Positions 48,054 to 56,687 of a stretch of DNA of 64,000 nucleotides are shown one piece after another. Where the stretch lies: the NCBI RefSeq assembly GCF_900313035.1, contig NZ_OMPS01000048.1, positions 291,643-355,642 on the forward strand. The letters are read 5' to 3'. The notes beneath the pieces are model-generated. The model saw nothing but the letters and a program-made list of their open reading frames with translations, was not told the DNA's origin and ran no database searches. Position 1 is the stretch's first letter. Each line of letters begins with the position of its first letter. Source of the DNA: Ruegeria sp. EL01 (GTDB taxonomy: Bacteria > Pseudomonadota > Alphaproteobacteria > Rhodobacterales > Rhodobacteraceae). The position numbers and the translations under genes were made by a program.

Positions 48054-49647
48054 CCCGCAGGCGTCGATTTCGCATCCTGCGCCCGCAACACTTGGAAAAG
48101 ACATGGATCAGACTGTCGATACCGACATCCCGGATTGGGGACCTTTCGGAAAACCTTTGTTCGATGACCCGGGAACCCGAGCCTTGTCGAGGGTTGGGGT
48201 TGTCGATGTGGGGTCGAACTCGGTCCGTATGGTGATCTTTGACGGCGCGGCGCGATCGCCCGCCTATTTCTACAATGAAAAAGTGATGTGCGAACTGGGC
48301 GCGGGCCTGTCGGAAACCGGCTGTCTCAACCCGCGCGGACGAGAACGCGCACTGGCTGCATTGCGGCGGTTTCAGCAGCTTGCACAGGATCTGGATCTGC
48401 CGGGTTTGCATGTCGTAGCCACTGCCGCCGTACGCGAAGCCAAAGATGGCCCAGATTTCTGCGAACAGGTTCAGGGCGAAACCGGGCTGCATGTTGGTGT
48501 CATCGATGGTCAGGAAGAGGCGCGCCTGTCAGCACAAGGCGTGCTTTTGGGCTGGCCCGGCGCATATGGCCTGATTTGCGATATTGGCGGTTCTTCGATG
48601 GAACTGGCTGAAATCGGCGATGGTCAGGTTGGTCGGCGGGTAACTTCTGCCCTTGGTCCGCTGAAGTTGCGCGATATCAAGGGCGGACGACGCGCGCGCA
48701 AGGCGCATATCAAAAGCACGATGGAAGAGCTGCGCGACCAGATGGGTCCACAGCGAGATAGGCTGTTTCTCGTTGGCGGCAGTTGGCGGGCCTTTGCCCG
48801 ACTGGACATGTTGCGGCGAGGATACCCGCTGAACGTTCTTCATGAATACCGCATGACCACCAAACAAGTGCGTGAAACGATCAAATTCATCGAAAAGAAT
48901 GACCGTGACAAGCTGCGCAGCCAGGCCGGTGTTTCCAGCTCGCGCATGGCGCTGATCCCCTATGCGATGGATGTGCTGGCCCGGCTGATAAGGACGTTCA
49001 AACCCAAAGATATCGCAATCTCAAGCTACGGAATTCGCGAAGGACTGTTGTACGAGCAGATGTCGCAAGAACAGCGCGATCGTGATCCCTTGATCGAAGC
49101 CAGCCGGTTTTCCGAATCCAAAGACGCCCGCCTGCCCGGATTTGGCCGTCATCTGTATGATTTCGTAACACCCCTGTTCAAATCCGCCCCGCCGACACGC
49201 ATTCGGTTGATCAAGGCGGCCTGCCTACTGCATGACGTCAGCTGGCGTGCGCATCCGGACTATCGCGCCGAGGTCTGTTTCGACAATGTCACCCGCGCAA
49301 ATCTGGGCGGTCTGAAACATTCGGAACGGGTTTTCATTGGTCTCGCCCTGCAACACAGGTATCGCAACAAGCGCGAAGGCAACCGGTTTGCCCCGCTGTA
49401 CGAGCTTTTGGACGAGAAGGACCAGAAACAGGCCGAGATATTGGGCAAAGCGATGCGTTTTGGGGCAATGCTTTGGATGCATAGCGACGCCAATATGGGC
49501 CGCTTGCGGTTCTACCCGAAGAAGCGAGAGCTTGAGCTGTTTCTGCCCAAAGCCGCCGAACCGCTGTTCAATGAGGTTGCCGAGGCACGGCTGAACTCTC
49601 TGGCGAACGCGCTGAAATCCGATGCGCGTGTCATCGTAAAGGGCTGA
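48046..49647 (+). CDS. Ppx/GppA exopolyphosphatase family protein
   Basis: The 533-residue protein from ATG 48046 overlaps the hdaA stop by 8 bases; TTG 48037 and ATG 48103 are alternatives. The acetate/sugar-kinase-like fold is marked by VGVVDVGSNSVRMVIFDG and YGLICDIGGSSMELAEIGDG, followed by a C-terminal HD-like domain (KAACLLHDVSWRAHPDYRAE). It should hydrolyse polyphosphate or pppGpp, part of the stringent response. Confidence 0.85.
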   Translation: MIDPQASISHPAPATLGKDMDQTVDTDIPDWGPFGKPLFDDPGTRALSRVGVVDVGSNSVRMVIFDGAARSPAYFYNEKVMCELGAGLSETGCLNPRGRERALAALRRFQQLAQDLDLPGLHVVATAAVREAKDGPDFCEQVQGETGLHVGVIDGQEEARLSAQGVLLGWPGAYGLICDIGGSSMELAEIGDGQVGRRVTSALGPLKLRDIKGGRRARKAHIKSTMEELRDQMGPQRDRLFLVGGSWRAFARLDMLRRGYPLNVLHEYRMTTKQVRETIKFIEKNDRDKLRSQAGVSSSRMALIPYAMDVLARLIRTFKPKDIAISSYGIREGLLYEQMSQEQRDRDPLIEASRFSESKDARLPGFGRHLYDFVTPLFKSAPPTRIRLIKAACLLHDVSWRAHPDYRAEVCFDNVTRANLGGLKHSERVFIGLALQHRYRNKREGNRFAPLYELLDEKDQKQAEILGKAMRFGAMLWMHSDANMGRLRFYPKKRELELFLPKAAEPLFNEVAEARLNSLANALKSDARVIVKG

Positions 49648-49659
49648 CCCGGACGACAA

Positions 49660-50031
49660 TCAGATGTCGGTTGCACCTTCGGATTCTTCTTCCGGTTCAA
49701 CATCTTCCGGTGGGTCCAGCGTCGGTTTCTTTCGGATGATGATATCGCCATTCGGCAATACCTCAGGCGTTTCATAAACGCTCCAGTCCTGGATCTCACC
49801 AGCCAACTCGGCCAAAGCCGGGCCCATTTCTTCAAAGAATGACTGCATTGCGGGGCCGAAGTCGTCAGCCAGCCCCAGTAACTCATCCAGCGCCGGTTCC
49901 ATTTCCTTGCGCAGACCTTCAAAAAACAGCTCGGCCCCCTGTTCCATCAGGGATTTGCCATTATCCTCTTGCGCAACAGCCGGCGCACCCAAGGCACCAA
50001 CTATCGAACTAATCATCAGAATCCGTTTCAT
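49660..50031 (-). CDS. Conserved secreted acidic protein
   Basis: This 123-residue protein has a signal peptide (MISSIVGALGAPAVAQEDNG; cleavage at AVAQ) and a very acidic, helical mature part (GAELFFEGLRKEMEPALDEL) ending in a Glu/Asp-rich tail. It is a small periplasmic protein often seen in Rhodobacteraceae, with no known role. It stands alone between Ppx and the nuclease gene. Confidence 0.6.
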   Translation of the reverse strand: MKRILMISSIVGALGAPAVAQEDNGKSLMEQGAELFFEGLRKEMEPALDELLGLADDFGPAMQSFFEEMGPALAELAGEIQDWSVYETPEVLPNGDIIIRKKPTLDPPEDVEPEEESEGATDI

Positions 50032-50068
50032 GAGTTAAATATAGGCGACCCAATGCATGCTTGAAAGG

Positions 50069-51070
50069 TCACAGCTCGATATCCAGCGTGACGGGGAAAT
50101 GATCCGAGGCGGTCAGCAAGGAATCGCGCAGGTCGGGCGAGGTCCAGCAGGCCGTATCGCGAAACGGGTGCCAGATGCGCCAAGCGGGTCGGCGGGCCCG
50201 CAGATCTTCGCTGATCATGATGTAGTCCAGCAAGGCTTCGAGGAATGTGCCCTCGTTTGGGCGGGCAAACCGGGCCGTGGACAGGACAGAACCGGGCCGT
50301 GGTCCATGGGCAGTGGCCGCATGCGGATCATACAAACCGGCCTGCAACAGTATTTCCACCGAGGAGCGCCCGAACAAATGCTCAAACTCATCCAGGCCGG
50401 GCCCGTCATTCAGATCGCCCAGTAATATCACCGGCTCGTCCGCGCCGATGTGCGTTTCGACCCGCCGGGACAGCCAGATCGCCTGCGCCAACTGCTTGCG
50501 GCGGTTGGCAATCGAGATGCGGATCGCTTCATCTCGCGAGTCCGCCCCGTGCGGCGCTTTGGATTTCAGATGTGCACCGATCAGCCGAAACTCGGCACCT
50601 GCATGCGTCCGCACCGCCAGTTCCATTGGTGGCTTTGAGAACTGAATCACGTCCTCGGTCGCGTCAATGTCCAAATCGATCCGAAAATCGCCATCAAATC
50701 GCGGCGCGCGCGTCGACGCCACATCCCCTTTTGGATCATGGCGTGCGGTCAATACATCGCGATCATAGAGCAACGCCAATTCCTGATGGGTGTCATTGGC
50801 AAACCCCATAAGCGCATTGGACGTCCTCAGGCCAAACGCCTCGGCAAATTGCTGCAGAGCGCGAACTGTATTCTGGGTCTTGCCGGTGTTCGGCGCTTCG
50901 ACGATCAGGATGGCATCGGCATCAATTGCCGTCAGGACTTTGGCGATGGCCTCAACCTGTTGCGCCTTGGTAACGTCGTGGCGGCCCGACCAGCTGTCAT
51001 CGACAATCAGATTGTCTTTTCGGTCAAACAGGTTGGCAAACCACTCGATATTATAGGTCGCCAGTCGCAT
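50069..51070 (-). CDS. Endonuclease/exonuclease/phosphatase family protein
   Basis: This 333-residue protein starts MRLATYNIEWFANLFDRKDN and shows the EEP motifs ILIVEAPNT, LIGAHLKSKAPHG, VILLGDLNDGPG and TASDHFPVTL, which contain the metal and catalytic residues (Glu, His, Asp, Asn, His). It hydrolyses phosphodiester or phosphate bonds; the natural substrate is not evident. It lies 5 bp after the start of the J-domain gene's stop, likely co-transcribed. Confidence 0.8.
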   Translation of the reverse strand: MRLATYNIEWFANLFDRKDNLIVDDSWSGRHDVTKAQQVEAIAKVLTAIDADAILIVEAPNTGKTQNTVRALQQFAEAFGLRTSNALMGFANDTHQELALLYDRDVLTARHDPKGDVASTRAPRFDGDFRIDLDIDATEDVIQFSKPPMELAVRTHAGAEFRLIGAHLKSKAPHGADSRDEAIRISIANRRKQLAQAIWLSRRVETHIGADEPVILLGDLNDGPGLDEFEHLFGRSSVEILLQAGLYDPHAATAHGPRPGSVLSTARFARPNEGTFLEALLDYIMISEDLRARRPAWRIWHPFRDTACWTSPDLRDSLLTASDHFPVTLDIEL

Positions 51071-51074
51071 GTGA

Positions 51075-51755
51075 TCAGGCCCGCACGCCTTTGATTTCGT
51101 CCCAGGCGCGGTTGATATCGATCATCTTCTTTTCGGCCAGGCGAATGGCTTCTTCTGGAACACCCCGCGCCATCATCGCGTCGGGATGCGTTTCGCGAAC
51201 CAACTGGCGCCAGATTTTGCGAATATCAGACACCGGCATGTCGCGCGGCACGCCAAGGACCGTGTAAGGATCATTCGGCGCGTCAGGCACGAATCGAGCC
51301 CGCAGAGCCATGAACTGGGCGTCGGTCTGACCAAAGATGTGGCTGACGTCTTCCAAGAACTCATTCTCGTTGGGGTGGTAGAACCCATCGGCCATGGCGA
51401 TGTGAAACAGGCCCTCCATCAAGTCACACAAAGCGGTGCTGTCCTCAGAGAACATCCGTGCAATTCTTTGAGCGTAATCCTGATACCCGGCGACATCCGT
51501 GCGCGCCATATTGAAGACGCGCGCTGCGCCCTCTTCGTCCTCCCGCGCGATCTGGAAGACGTCGCGAAAAGCGGTCACCTCGTCCCGAGTCACTTGCCCG
51601 TCTGCCTTGGCCATCTTGGCGCCCAAAGCGATTACGGCAATCGTGAAGGCCACGGACCGTTCGGGCGGCGTACGCAGCTTCTCAAAAACAGCGGTCAGAC
51701 TTTCGCCCTGAGCAAGCGCGCTGAGCGCATCGGATATTCTGAGCCAGATCGACAT
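51075..51755 (-). CDS. DjlA-like J-domain co-chaperone with TerB domain
   Basis: This 226-residue protein has an N-terminal TerB-like helical domain (AVIALGAKMAKADGQVTRDE) and a C-terminal J domain (PYTVLGVPRDMPVSDIRKIW then RQLVRETHPDAMMARG, with HPD). Membrane anchoring is not visible, unlike enterobacterial DjlA. It stimulates DnaK ATPase. The upstream neighbour is a GNAT gene with 45 bp between, and the downstream one is the EEP nuclease. Confidence 0.82.
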   Translation of the reverse strand: MSIWLRISDALSALAQGESLTAVFEKLRTPPERSVAFTIAVIALGAKMAKADGQVTRDEVTAFRDVFQIAREDEEGAARVFNMARTDVAGYQDYAQRIARMFSEDSTALCDLMEGLFHIAMADGFYHPNENEFLEDVSHIFGQTDAQFMALRARFVPDAPNDPYTVLGVPRDMPVSDIRKIWRQLVRETHPDAMMARGVPEEAIRLAEKKMIDINRAWDEIKGVRA

Positions 51756-51800
51756 GGTCGTACCCTAGCGCCACAAAACCGGACTGTCAGGTGCGACAGA

Positions 51801-52289
51801 TCACTCAGGTAAAAGAATTTTCTGCATCAACACAAGATCCAGCCGGTGTCCCCATTTAAACCCCACTTCGGGCATATGACCAACTTCGGCAAAACCCAAT
51901 GCGGCGTGAAAGGCCACAGCCGCAGGGTTCGCTGCAGATATCGCGGCAATCAACACATGCACGCCTTCTGTCTGTGCTGCCTTCTGCAATTTTGCCATCA
52001 ACAGACGACCCAGCCCGCTGCCGCGCCCGCCGGGCGCAAGCTGTATCGAGTGTTCGCGGCATTGCGTGTATCCCGGACCGGAACGGAACGGGCCATAGGT
52101 GGCAAAGCCAACCACTTCACCCTCATGCTCGGCCACAAGGAAACCGGGGCCGCGGGCCTTGATATCGGCGACGATACTTTCAGCACAGCGTTCATTCGTT
52201 GTGAACGTCACCAGCGTGTCGCGAATAATCGCGTTGGTGATCGTGGCTATAGCGGCAGCATCCTTTACCCGTGCCCGACGGATGTTCAT
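51801..52289 (-). CDS. GNAT-family N-acetyltransferase (Pat-like)
   Basis: This 162-residue protein has the acetyl-CoA loop [20 protein letters not shown] and starts MNIRRARVKDAAAIATITNA, with TFTTNERCAESIVADIKARG. It is near the phosphinothricin acetyltransferase group, which acetylates small amines or amino-acid analogues. It overlaps the VOC gene by 4 bases. Confidence 0.75.
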   Translation of the reverse strand: MNIRRARVKDAAAIATITNAIIRDTLVTFTTNERCAESIVADIKARGPGFLVAEHEGEVVGFATYGPFRSGPGYTQCREHSIQLAPGGRGSGLGRLLMAKLQKAAQTEGVHVLIAAISAANPAAVAFHAALGFAEVGHMPEVGFKWGHRLDLVLMQKILLPE

Positions 52290-52888
52290 TCCAACACACG
52301 CATCCCATGTGGTGTCTCGATTTCGGCATGCAAGGCGGCTGGGCCGGGTTCGAAAACCACATCTGTTAACTCACCCAAATGTTGAGCCAACGTCAGCGCA
52401 TCGGGATGACTGACCACCAACCGGTTCAATCGGCAGCCGCTTTCGTTCAACATTTGGGCTGGATGCAGATCGCCTTGCCATTGGATAAGCGCGGGAAACA
52501 GATTGTTATACGGCAAACGGCCATCGGGTGGCACGGCCATCCGCCAGCGTAATGCCCCGCGGGTCAAATCAATCGGCTGACCAACACCCTCTGGAAACGC
52601 GGACAAGGCGGCCTCAATGTCTGGTACGCGGCAAATCCAGTTGGTCAGGCGGGGCGGACCTGCAAACCGGTCCAGATCGAACCATCTTGTGCGTTGCGGG
52701 TGGCGCGCATTTGGATCAATGGCGATCGCCTCGAGGTAAAGCCCGTCCTTCAGACCCAAAAGCTGGTTATGCGTTCCAAACTTCTCGTGCTTGCCGCCTG
52801 CTTGCAGTTTGACCCCAAGGGCATCCTCGACATGGGCTGTCGCCTCTTCCAGAGTGGCCCCGGCCACCGCGATATGATCCAGTTTCAT
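52286..52888 (-). CDS. VOC/glyoxalase-like domain protein
   Basis: ATG 52888 (MKLDHIAVAGATLEEATAHV) starts a 200-residue protein with a glyoxalase-like VOC fold of the PF13468 type (GTHNQLLGLKDGLYLEAIAI). Members bind metals or small molecules. Activity is unknown. It is coupled to the GNAT gene. Confidence 0.7.
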   Translation of the reverse strand: MKLDHIAVAGATLEEATAHVEDALGVKLQAGGKHEKFGTHNQLLGLKDGLYLEAIAIDPNARHPQRTRWFDLDRFAGPPRLTNWICRVPDIEAALSAFPEGVGQPIDLTRGALRWRMAVPPDGRLPYNNLFPALIQWQGDLHPAQMLNESGCRLNRLVVSHPDALTLAQHLGELTDVVFEPGPAALHAEIETPHGMRVLE

Positions 52889-52924
52889 AGCACCTCCCAA
52901 ACACGTTCAGCCTACCTTTGAACC

Positions 52925-52959
52925 AAATGGGCGCAAGCCAAAGCTGCGCCCATTTTTTT
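52925..52959 (+). terminator. Strong terminator hairpin between VOC and scpA
   Basis: AAATGGGCGCA (52925-52935) and TGCGCCCATTT (52945-52955) form an 11-bp stem with a 9-base loop, followed by a T run to 52959 on the plus strand. On the minus strand the trailing T run is shorter, but the stem may also help end scpA transcripts coming from the right. Confidence 0.6.
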
Positions 52960-53026
52960 CACTATTGAATGCGAGGTTCGAAGTTCGCAGAACCCTCTCA
53001 CAGCGAGGGCGTCCCCTGTCCCTTCC

Positions 53027-55153
53027 TTAGTCGCATGCCTCAGCAATCAGGCGCAGTATGTCCTGCGCAGCCTCTGGGATATTGGTGCCTGGGCCAAAGA
53101 TTGCCTTGACTCCATGGTCATAGAGAAACTGGTAATCCTGCTGTGGGATAACGCCGCCACAGATCACGATAATATCGCCTGCTCCGGCTTTCTTGAGCTC
53201 TTCCACCAGCTGTGGCGCCAAGGTTTTGTGCCCCGCCGCCTGTGAAGAAATGCCAACAACATGCACATCATTGTCGACAGCATCTTGTGCTGCTTCGGCT
53301 GGCGTTTGGAACAGCGGCCCCACATCGACGTCAAAACCGATATCGGCAAAGGCCGTGGCGATCACTTTCGCGCCACGATCATGCCCGTCCTGCCCCATCT
53401 TGACGACCAGAAGGCGGGGACGACGACCTTCCGTTTCCGCAAATTCCTCGATGGATTTCTGGATCGCGGCAAAACCTTCGTCGCCTTCATACGCAGCCCC
53501 GTAGACCCCGGCCAGTGTCTTGACCTCGGCGCGGTGGCGGCCGAATTCCTTTTCCATTGCCATGCTGATCTCTCCTACGGATGCGCGGGCGCGGGCGGCT
53601 TCAACCGCTGCGGCCAGAAGGTTACCGCCCTCGCGGGCAGTGGTGGTCAGGGCGTCCAATGCTGACTGGCACGCGACTTCGTCCCGCGTCGCGCGGATGC
53701 GTTCCAGCCGTGCAATCTGCGCTTGGCGCACGGCGACGTTGTCGACATCCAGAATGTCGATCGGGTCTTCCTGTTTCTTGCGGTACTTGTTGACGCCAAC
53801 AACCACCTCTTCCCCGCGATCGATCATCGCTTGACGGCGCGCGGCGCTTTCCTCAATCCGCAGTTTGGGCATGCCACTGGCGACGGCTTTGGTCATGCCG
53901 CCCATCTCCTCGACCTCTTGCATCAGCGCCCATGCCTTCTCGACCAACTCATTGGTCAAGCTTTCGATGTAGTAAGAGCCCGCCAATGGATCGACCACAT
54001 CCGTCACCCCTGTTTCTTCCTGCAGCACCAGTTGCGTGTTGCGCGCGATGCGGGCCGAGAAATCGGTGGGCAGGGCAATCGCTTCGTCCAGAGCGTTTGT
54101 ATGCAGTGACTGCGTGCCACCCAAAACCGCGCTCATCGCCTCATAAGCGGTGCGGATGACGTTGTTATAAGGGTCTTGTTCCTGCAGAGACACGCCCGAG
54201 GTCTGGCAATGAGTCCGCAGCATTTTGGACCGCTCGGACTTCGCGCCGAATTCGGTCATCACCCGGTGCCACAACGTCCGAGCTGCGCGCAGCTTGGCAA
54301 TCTCCATGAAAAAATTCATGCCAATGGCAAAGAAAAACGACAGCCGACCCGCGAATTTGTCGACATCCATCCCGGCCTCAGTCGCGGCGCGGACGTATTC
54401 GCGCCCGTCGGCCAGCGTATAGGCCAGCTCCTGCACCAGGTTCGCCCCGGCCTCCTGCATGTGATAGCCAGAGATTGAGATCGAATTGAACTTGGGCATA
54501 TCGTTCGAGGTGTATTCGATAATGTCCGAGATGATCCTCATCGAGGGTTCAGGCGGGTAGATATATGTGTTGCGCACCATGAACTCTTTCAGAATGTCAT
54601 TCTGAATGGTGCCCGCCAGCAGCGACTTGTCATGCCCCTGCTCCTCACCTGCAACGATGAAGCTGGCCAGAATCGGGACCACCGCACCGTTCATCGTCAT
54701 CGAGACCGAGACCTTGTCCAGCGGGATGCCGTCGAACAGGATTTTCATATCCTCAACCGAGTCGATGGCCACGCCTGCTTTACCGACATCACCAACAACG
54801 CGCGGGTGATCGCTGTCATAGCCCCGGTGGGTGGCCAGATCGAAGGCTACAGAGACCCCCTGCTGACCGGCCGCAAGGTTGCGGCGGTAGAACGCGTTTG
54901 ATTCCTCGGCCGTTGAAAATCCGGCATATTGCCGGATGGTCCACGGACGGCCCGCATACATCGTCGCCTTCACGCCACGCGTGAACGGCCCGAACCCGGG
55001 CATGGACCCCATATGTGGCAGATCAGCGGTGTCTTCCTGCGTGTAGAGCGGCTTGACCTCGATACCTTCCAGAGTTTCCTTGGTCAGGTCGTCCAACGGT
55101 CGTCCGCGCAGTTCTTTCTCGGCCAGCGCGCGCCAGTCGTTTGTGTCAGTCAT
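53027..55153 (-). CDS. scpA: Methylmalonyl-CoA mutase
   Basis: This 708-residue single-chain mutase has the N-terminal TIM barrel ([40 protein letters not shown]) and the C-terminal cobalamin domain with DxHxxG ([20 protein letters not shown]). It turns methylmalonyl-CoA into succinyl-CoA, the last step of propionyl-CoA assimilation. Other genes of the route, pccA and pccB, lie upstream on the same strand. In roseobacters it also serves the ethylmalonyl-CoA pathway. Confidence 0.93.
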   Translation of the reverse strand: MTDTNDWRALAEKELRGRPLDDLTKETLEGIEVKPLYTQEDTADLPHMGSMPGFGPFTRGVKATMYAGRPWTIRQYAGFSTAEESNAFYRRNLAAGQQGVSVAFDLATHRGYDSDHPRVVGDVGKAGVAIDSVEDMKILFDGIPLDKVSVSMTMNGAVVPILASFIVAGEEQGHDKSLLAGTIQNDILKEFMVRNTYIYPPEPSMRIISDIIEYTSNDMPKFNSISISGYHMQEAGANLVQELAYTLADGREYVRAATEAGMDVDKFAGRLSFFFAIGMNFFMEIAKLRAARTLWHRVMTEFGAKSERSKMLRTHCQTSGVSLQEQDPYNNVIRTAYEAMSAVLGGTQSLHTNALDEAIALPTDFSARIARNTQLVLQEETGVTDVVDPLAGSYYIESLTNELVEKAWALMQEVEEMGGMTKAVASGMPKLRIEESAARRQAMIDRGEEVVVGVNKYRKKQEDPIDILDVDNVAVRQAQIARLERIRATRDEVACQSALDALTTTAREGGNLLAAAVEAARARASVGEISMAMEKEFGRHRAEVKTLAGVYGAAYEGDEGFAAIQKSIEEFAETEGRRPRLLVVKMGQDGHDRGAKVIATAFADIGFDVDVGPLFQTPAEAAQDAVDNDVHVVGISSQAAGHKTLAPQLVEELKKAGAGDIIVICGGVIPQQDYQFLYDHGVKAIFGPGTNIPEAAQDILRLIAEACD

Positions 55154-55320
55154 TGAGTTATCCTCTCGTCATTTCGGATCGCGCAGGACTAAACCTGTGC
55201 GTAAATGTGTTAGGGGCCGCCGGTTCGGATGCGGCCAAGCGCGACATTTTGAATGTTCGGTGCATTTCGCCGGTCGCATTCGGGCGCACAGGGGCTATAT
55301 TCAACAGAACAGGAGGCCCT

Positions 55321-55767
55321 ATGACTCGAACGCTTGTCCTTGTTTTTTCGGCACTATTCCCTTTGGTCGCACTGGCCGCTGACGGCGCCGCGCCAGTTGA
55401 TGATGCGTTTGTCCGCCCGGTTGGCGACAGCGAGTTGGACGATTTTCTTTGGACCCATCGTCCGATCATCGTTTTTGCTGACACCCCGGCAGACCCAAGG
55501 TTCCAACAGCAAATCGACATGCTGACAGAGGGCGAAGATGTGATGCGGGACCGTGATGTCGTGGTTCTGACCGATACCGACCCGTCGGCCCGTTCCGCAA
55601 TCCGGTCCAAGCTGCGCCCGCGTGGGTTCCAGATGGTTTTCGTCGACAAGGATGGTGTCGTGAAACTGCGCAAGCCCGCACCGTGGAGCGTGCGGGAAAT
55701 CGGGCGTTCCATCGATAAAACGCCCCTGCGCGAACGGGAAATCCGTGACCGGCGTGGCGGGAATTGA
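55321..55767 (+). CDS. DUF4174 secreted protein
   Basis: ATG 55321 starts a 148-residue protein with a signal peptide (TRTLVLVFSALFPLVALAAD) and the DUF4174 core (LDDFLWTHRPIIVFADTPAD, MVFVDKDGVVKLRKPAPWSV, ending IGRSIDKTPLREREI). DUF4174 is a thioredoxin-like fold without the active-site CxxC. It probably sits in the periplasm. It runs opposite to the pcc/scp genes. Confidence 0.7.
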   Translation: MTRTLVLVFSALFPLVALAADGAAPVDDAFVRPVGDSELDDFLWTHRPIIVFADTPADPRFQQQIDMLTEGEDVMRDRDVVVLTDTDPSARSAIRSKLRPRGFQMVFVDKDGVVKLRKPAPWSVREIGRSIDKTPLREREIRDRRGGN

Positions 55768-55779
55768 GCCGCGCCGCGC

Positions 55780-55808
55780 TTGTAAAACCTGTTGGATTCA
55801 CCTATATT
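55780..55808 (+). promoter_or_regulatory. Promoter for a 24-residue ORF
   Basis: TTGTAA (55780-55785) and TATATT (55803-55808) are spaced by 17 bp, a good sigma-70 match. It would give a leader of about 45 bases before the small reading frame at 55861, with a GGAAAGGA site. Confidence 0.55.
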
Positions 55809-55860
55809 TAGAACACGCAGGGCATTGTGTCCTGCGAGCAAACAAGGAAAGGACAACTGG

Positions 55861-55935
55861 ATGGAAAAAGATCCCAACATTCCGTTTACTCCGATCCCTG
55901 TGACAGGTCGGACCGGACCCCGGCCGGGTTACTGA
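55861..55935 (+). CDS. Candidate 24-residue small protein
   Basis: ATG 55861, 4-12 bases after GGAAAGGA, starts a frame of 24 codons ending TGA 55935. The peptide opens MEKDPNIPFTPIPV and has alternating Pro/Gly/Thr/Arg, ending in Tyr. It has its own promoter-like sequence and overlaps, in antisense, the 3' end of the next gene. It is a candidate, not a certain gene. Confidence 0.4.
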   Translation: MEKDPNIPFTPIPVTGRTGPRPGY

Positions 55936-56680
55936 GTTTTTTGGCCAGCCTTTCGGCTGCTGGCTGACCTTTATCCGCATATTCCTTGATCAGACGAAGC
56001 GCGAATTGCCCCATGGCAAATGCGCTTTTTCGCGTTTCAAAATAGTCGCGATACATCAGGATGCGCCGTTCCTGTGCCATGTCAGGACTGCGAAATACAT
56101 CGCCGCGCATATCTTCGGCCTGCGCCGCTATTGATTTGATCAGACTGTAGTAGGCAACCACCGCATCAATGGTGATGCGCGGCAGAACCTCGATTTCATC
56201 AACAAGAGAATCATAGACAAAATCGTGATGCTCACGCGGGATCAGGGGAATGAAATCCAGGTCCGCGGTCATCCGTGCGACCATCGCCTCGGCCTCGTCT
56301 TCAGCCTTACCGCGATCCCACAGAACCTGTAGCGTGTTCCCGATCTCGGCATAGAGCGCTTTGTGATAGTCCCGCAGCTTTTCCGCCTTATCCCGGGATT
56401 TCCCCAGTTCGCCGAAAATCGCAGTTGTTAACCAACCTGTGGTGATCACAAAGCCTGCAATGATCGCTGCCCAGATGCGTTCATCAAAATCAGTTCGCAC
56501 GGCCATAATCGCCAGCCCGCTGCCGAAGATAACCAGCAGTGGAAGGGCAATATTCAGGATGAATTGCACAAATACGCGGCGTGCCACATGGGCATCCTCG
56601 GACACCCAAAAGGCAATCACGAGGACGGTGCAGGCGGCTACTGCCAGCAAAAGCCAGTTATTTGTGAGAAACTCGGTCAT
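55886..56680 (-). CDS. Membrane protein of pcc cluster, unknown
   Basis: This 264-residue protein has three hydrophobic segments near the N-terminus (WLLLAVAACTVLVIAFWV, FILNIALPLLVIFGSGLAIM, IWAAIIAGFVITTGWLTTAI) followed by a charged helical cytosolic part (KSRDKAEKLRDYHKALYAEI). It is 7 bp downstream of pccA on the same strand and may be co-expressed. No family function is known. Confidence 0.6.
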   Translation of the reverse strand: MTEFLTNNWLLLAVAACTVLVIAFWVSEDAHVARRVFVQFILNIALPLLVIFGSGLAIMAVRTDFDERIWAAIIAGFVITTGWLTTAIFGELGKSRDKAEKLRDYHKALYAEIGNTLQVLWDRGKAEDEAEAMVARMTADLDFIPLIPREHHDFVYDSLVDEIEVLPRITIDAVVAYYSLIKSIAAQAEDMRGDVFRSPDMAQERRILMYRDYFETRKSAFAMGQFALRLIKEYADKGQPAAERLAKKLSNPAGVRSDLSQGSE

Positions 56681-56687
56681 CAGCCGA

